Notes under the pieces: model-generated
Told to the model about the DNA's origin: nothing
What the model saw: only the letters and a program-made list of their open reading frames with translations
Database searches by the model: none
In this document: piece by piece, positions 49,226 to 49,748 of the stretch
Layout of the letters: each line of letters starts with the position of its first letter
How positions within the stretch are numbered: the first letter of the stretch is position 1
Program-made: the position numbers and the translations under genes
Assembly: GCA_021202155.1 (NCBI GenBank)
Contig: JAJQDP010000043.1
Location: forward strand, 3,817 to 53,564
Reading direction: 5' to 3'
DNA from: Oscillospiraceae bacterium
GTDB lineage: Bacteria; Bacillota; Clostridia; Oscillospirales; Ruminococcaceae
Length of the DNA stretch: 49,748 nt

Positions 49226-49748
49226 ATGGGATTGTATTTGAATCCAGGCAACGAGGCTTTTAACAAAATACGAAGTGGAATTTATGTGGATAAGACCGAT
49301 ATGATTGACTACATCAATGAGACCATCCCAACGACATCAAATCTGACCTGTTTCAGTCGCCCAAGGAGATTCGGCAAGTCCTTTGCCGCAAAGATGCTGT
49401 GTGCCTATTATGACAAGAGTTGTGACTCAAGGGAGCTTTTCGAGGGTTTGAAGATTTCAGAGATGGAGTCATTTGAGAAATACCTCAACAAGTTTGATGT
49501 GATATATCTTGACATCACATGGTTTACTTCCACTATTGAAAGCATAGGAAATTCTGTGTCAGATTTGCAGAGATGTGTCATTCAAGAGTTAAAAGCTTCA
49601 TTCCCTTGTGTGGCAAACAGCGGAGAGACCTCTTTGCCTCGTATGCTAGCGGATATTTCTCATAAGACAAAGCAAAAGTTTGTCATAATCATCGACGAGT
49701 GGGATGCACTTTTCCGTGAAGCAAAAGAGGATAAGGAGTTGCAAAAAG
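49226..49748 (+). CDS. AAA-ATPase/PD-(D/E)XK nuclease-type protein, 3' end outside the window
   Basis: ATG 49226 follows AAGGAGG. The visible 174 residues begin 'MGLYLNPGNEAFNKIRSGIY' then 'VDKTDMIDYINETI' and have a Walker A-like 'CFSRPRRFGKSFAAKML' and Walker B-like 'KFVIIIDEWDALFRE', the pattern of the widespread gut-bacterial AAA-ATPase (AAA-ATPase-like/DUF1703) proteins that carry a C-terminal PD-(D/E)XK nuclease. Their role is not settled; defence or selfish-element functions are suspected. The promoter is shared in sequence with two other accessory genes in this window. Confidence 0.85.
   Translation, partial: MGLYLNPGNEAFNKIRSGIYVDKTDMIDYINETIPTTSNLTCFSRPRRFGKSFAAKMLCAYYDKSCDSRELFEGLKISEMESFEKYLNKFDVIYLDITWFTSTIESIGNSVSDLQRCVIQELKASFPCVANSGETSLPRMLADISHKTKQKFVIIIDEWDALFREAKEDKELQK

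Noticed and set aside
1-49748. CRISPR array or IS-element transposase
   Set aside because: No regularly spaced repeats and no DDE or HUH transposase were seen.

Overview
The window looks like a chromosomal segment of a Gram-positive anaerobe of the class Clostridia, probably a gut Oscillospirales/Ruminococcaceae-type organism. This is inferred from the gene families: a Spo0A-type DNA-binding protein, several large serine recombinases, DUF3791/DUF3990 genes, PD-(D/E)XK-linked ATPases, very large signal-peptide-bearing beta-helix proteins, and AGGAGG-type ribosome binding sites. No rRNA or tRNA is present, so the species cannot be fixed.

Layout. 1-1589 is the 3' end of a repetitive surface protein. 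1787-2480 (minus strand) is a frameshifted acyl-ACP thioesterase. 2667-5345 holds a promoter with a G tract in its spacer, a small SANT/Myb-like DNA-binding protein, a 43-residue peptide, a Stealth-type sugar-phosphate transferase and a split glycosyltransferase. 5405-13164 is an accessory island: a DUF3791/DUF3990/DUF3791 set (putative ADP-ribosyltransferase toxin system), three tandem large serine recombinases with a stand-alone resolvase-like protein that has lost its catalytic arginines, an Rpn-type nuclease pseudogene, and an RNA ligase. 13436-40579 is a 27-kb, entirely plus-strand exopolysaccharide/capsule locus. 40655-46624 is a leader plus a 1911-residue secreted beta-helix protein. 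46641-47760 repeats the peptide and DNA-binding-protein pair seen at the left. 47830-48600 has no gene but several strong inverted repeats. 48645-49157 is a Spo0A C-terminal-domain protein lacking a receiver domain, with two 0A-box-like sites at its promoter. 49226 to the end is the start of an AAA-ATPase/PD-(D/E)XK protein.

How the polysaccharide genes work together. ManC-type and AlgD-type enzymes would make GDP-mannose and GDP-mannuronate. Ugd and a UDP-glucuronate 4-epimerase would make UDP-glucuronate and UDP-galacturonate. GlmS feeds amino sugars. Several glycosyltransferases, a Wzx flippase and a Wzy polymerase/ligase build and export the chain, and two heparinase II/III proteins could cut or trim a uronic-acid polymer. 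Acetyltransferases, an acyltransferase, a CapK/PaaK-like ligase next to an alanine racemase, and a TupA-like ATP-grasp ligase would decorate it.

Main discovery. Seven genes of this locus carry a stereotyped homopolymer inside the reading frame, nearly always GT-G(6-7)-TA. The genes are unrelated. Six are decoration-type genes and one is a family-2 glycosyltransferase. The precursor, polymerase, flippase and other glycosyltransferase genes have no such tract. Five of the seven are out of frame in this copy, and a length change of the tract (to 8 G in every case) would restore or extend the protein. In four of the five, the tract is followed at once by an in-frame stop in the OFF register. Two further G tracts lie in non-coding control DNA: one in the spacer of the promoter ahead of the left DNA-binding protein, one in the structured leader of the large surface protein. 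I read this as a coordinated slipped-strand phase-variation system for the cell surface. The tracts and frames are seen directly; switching is inference.
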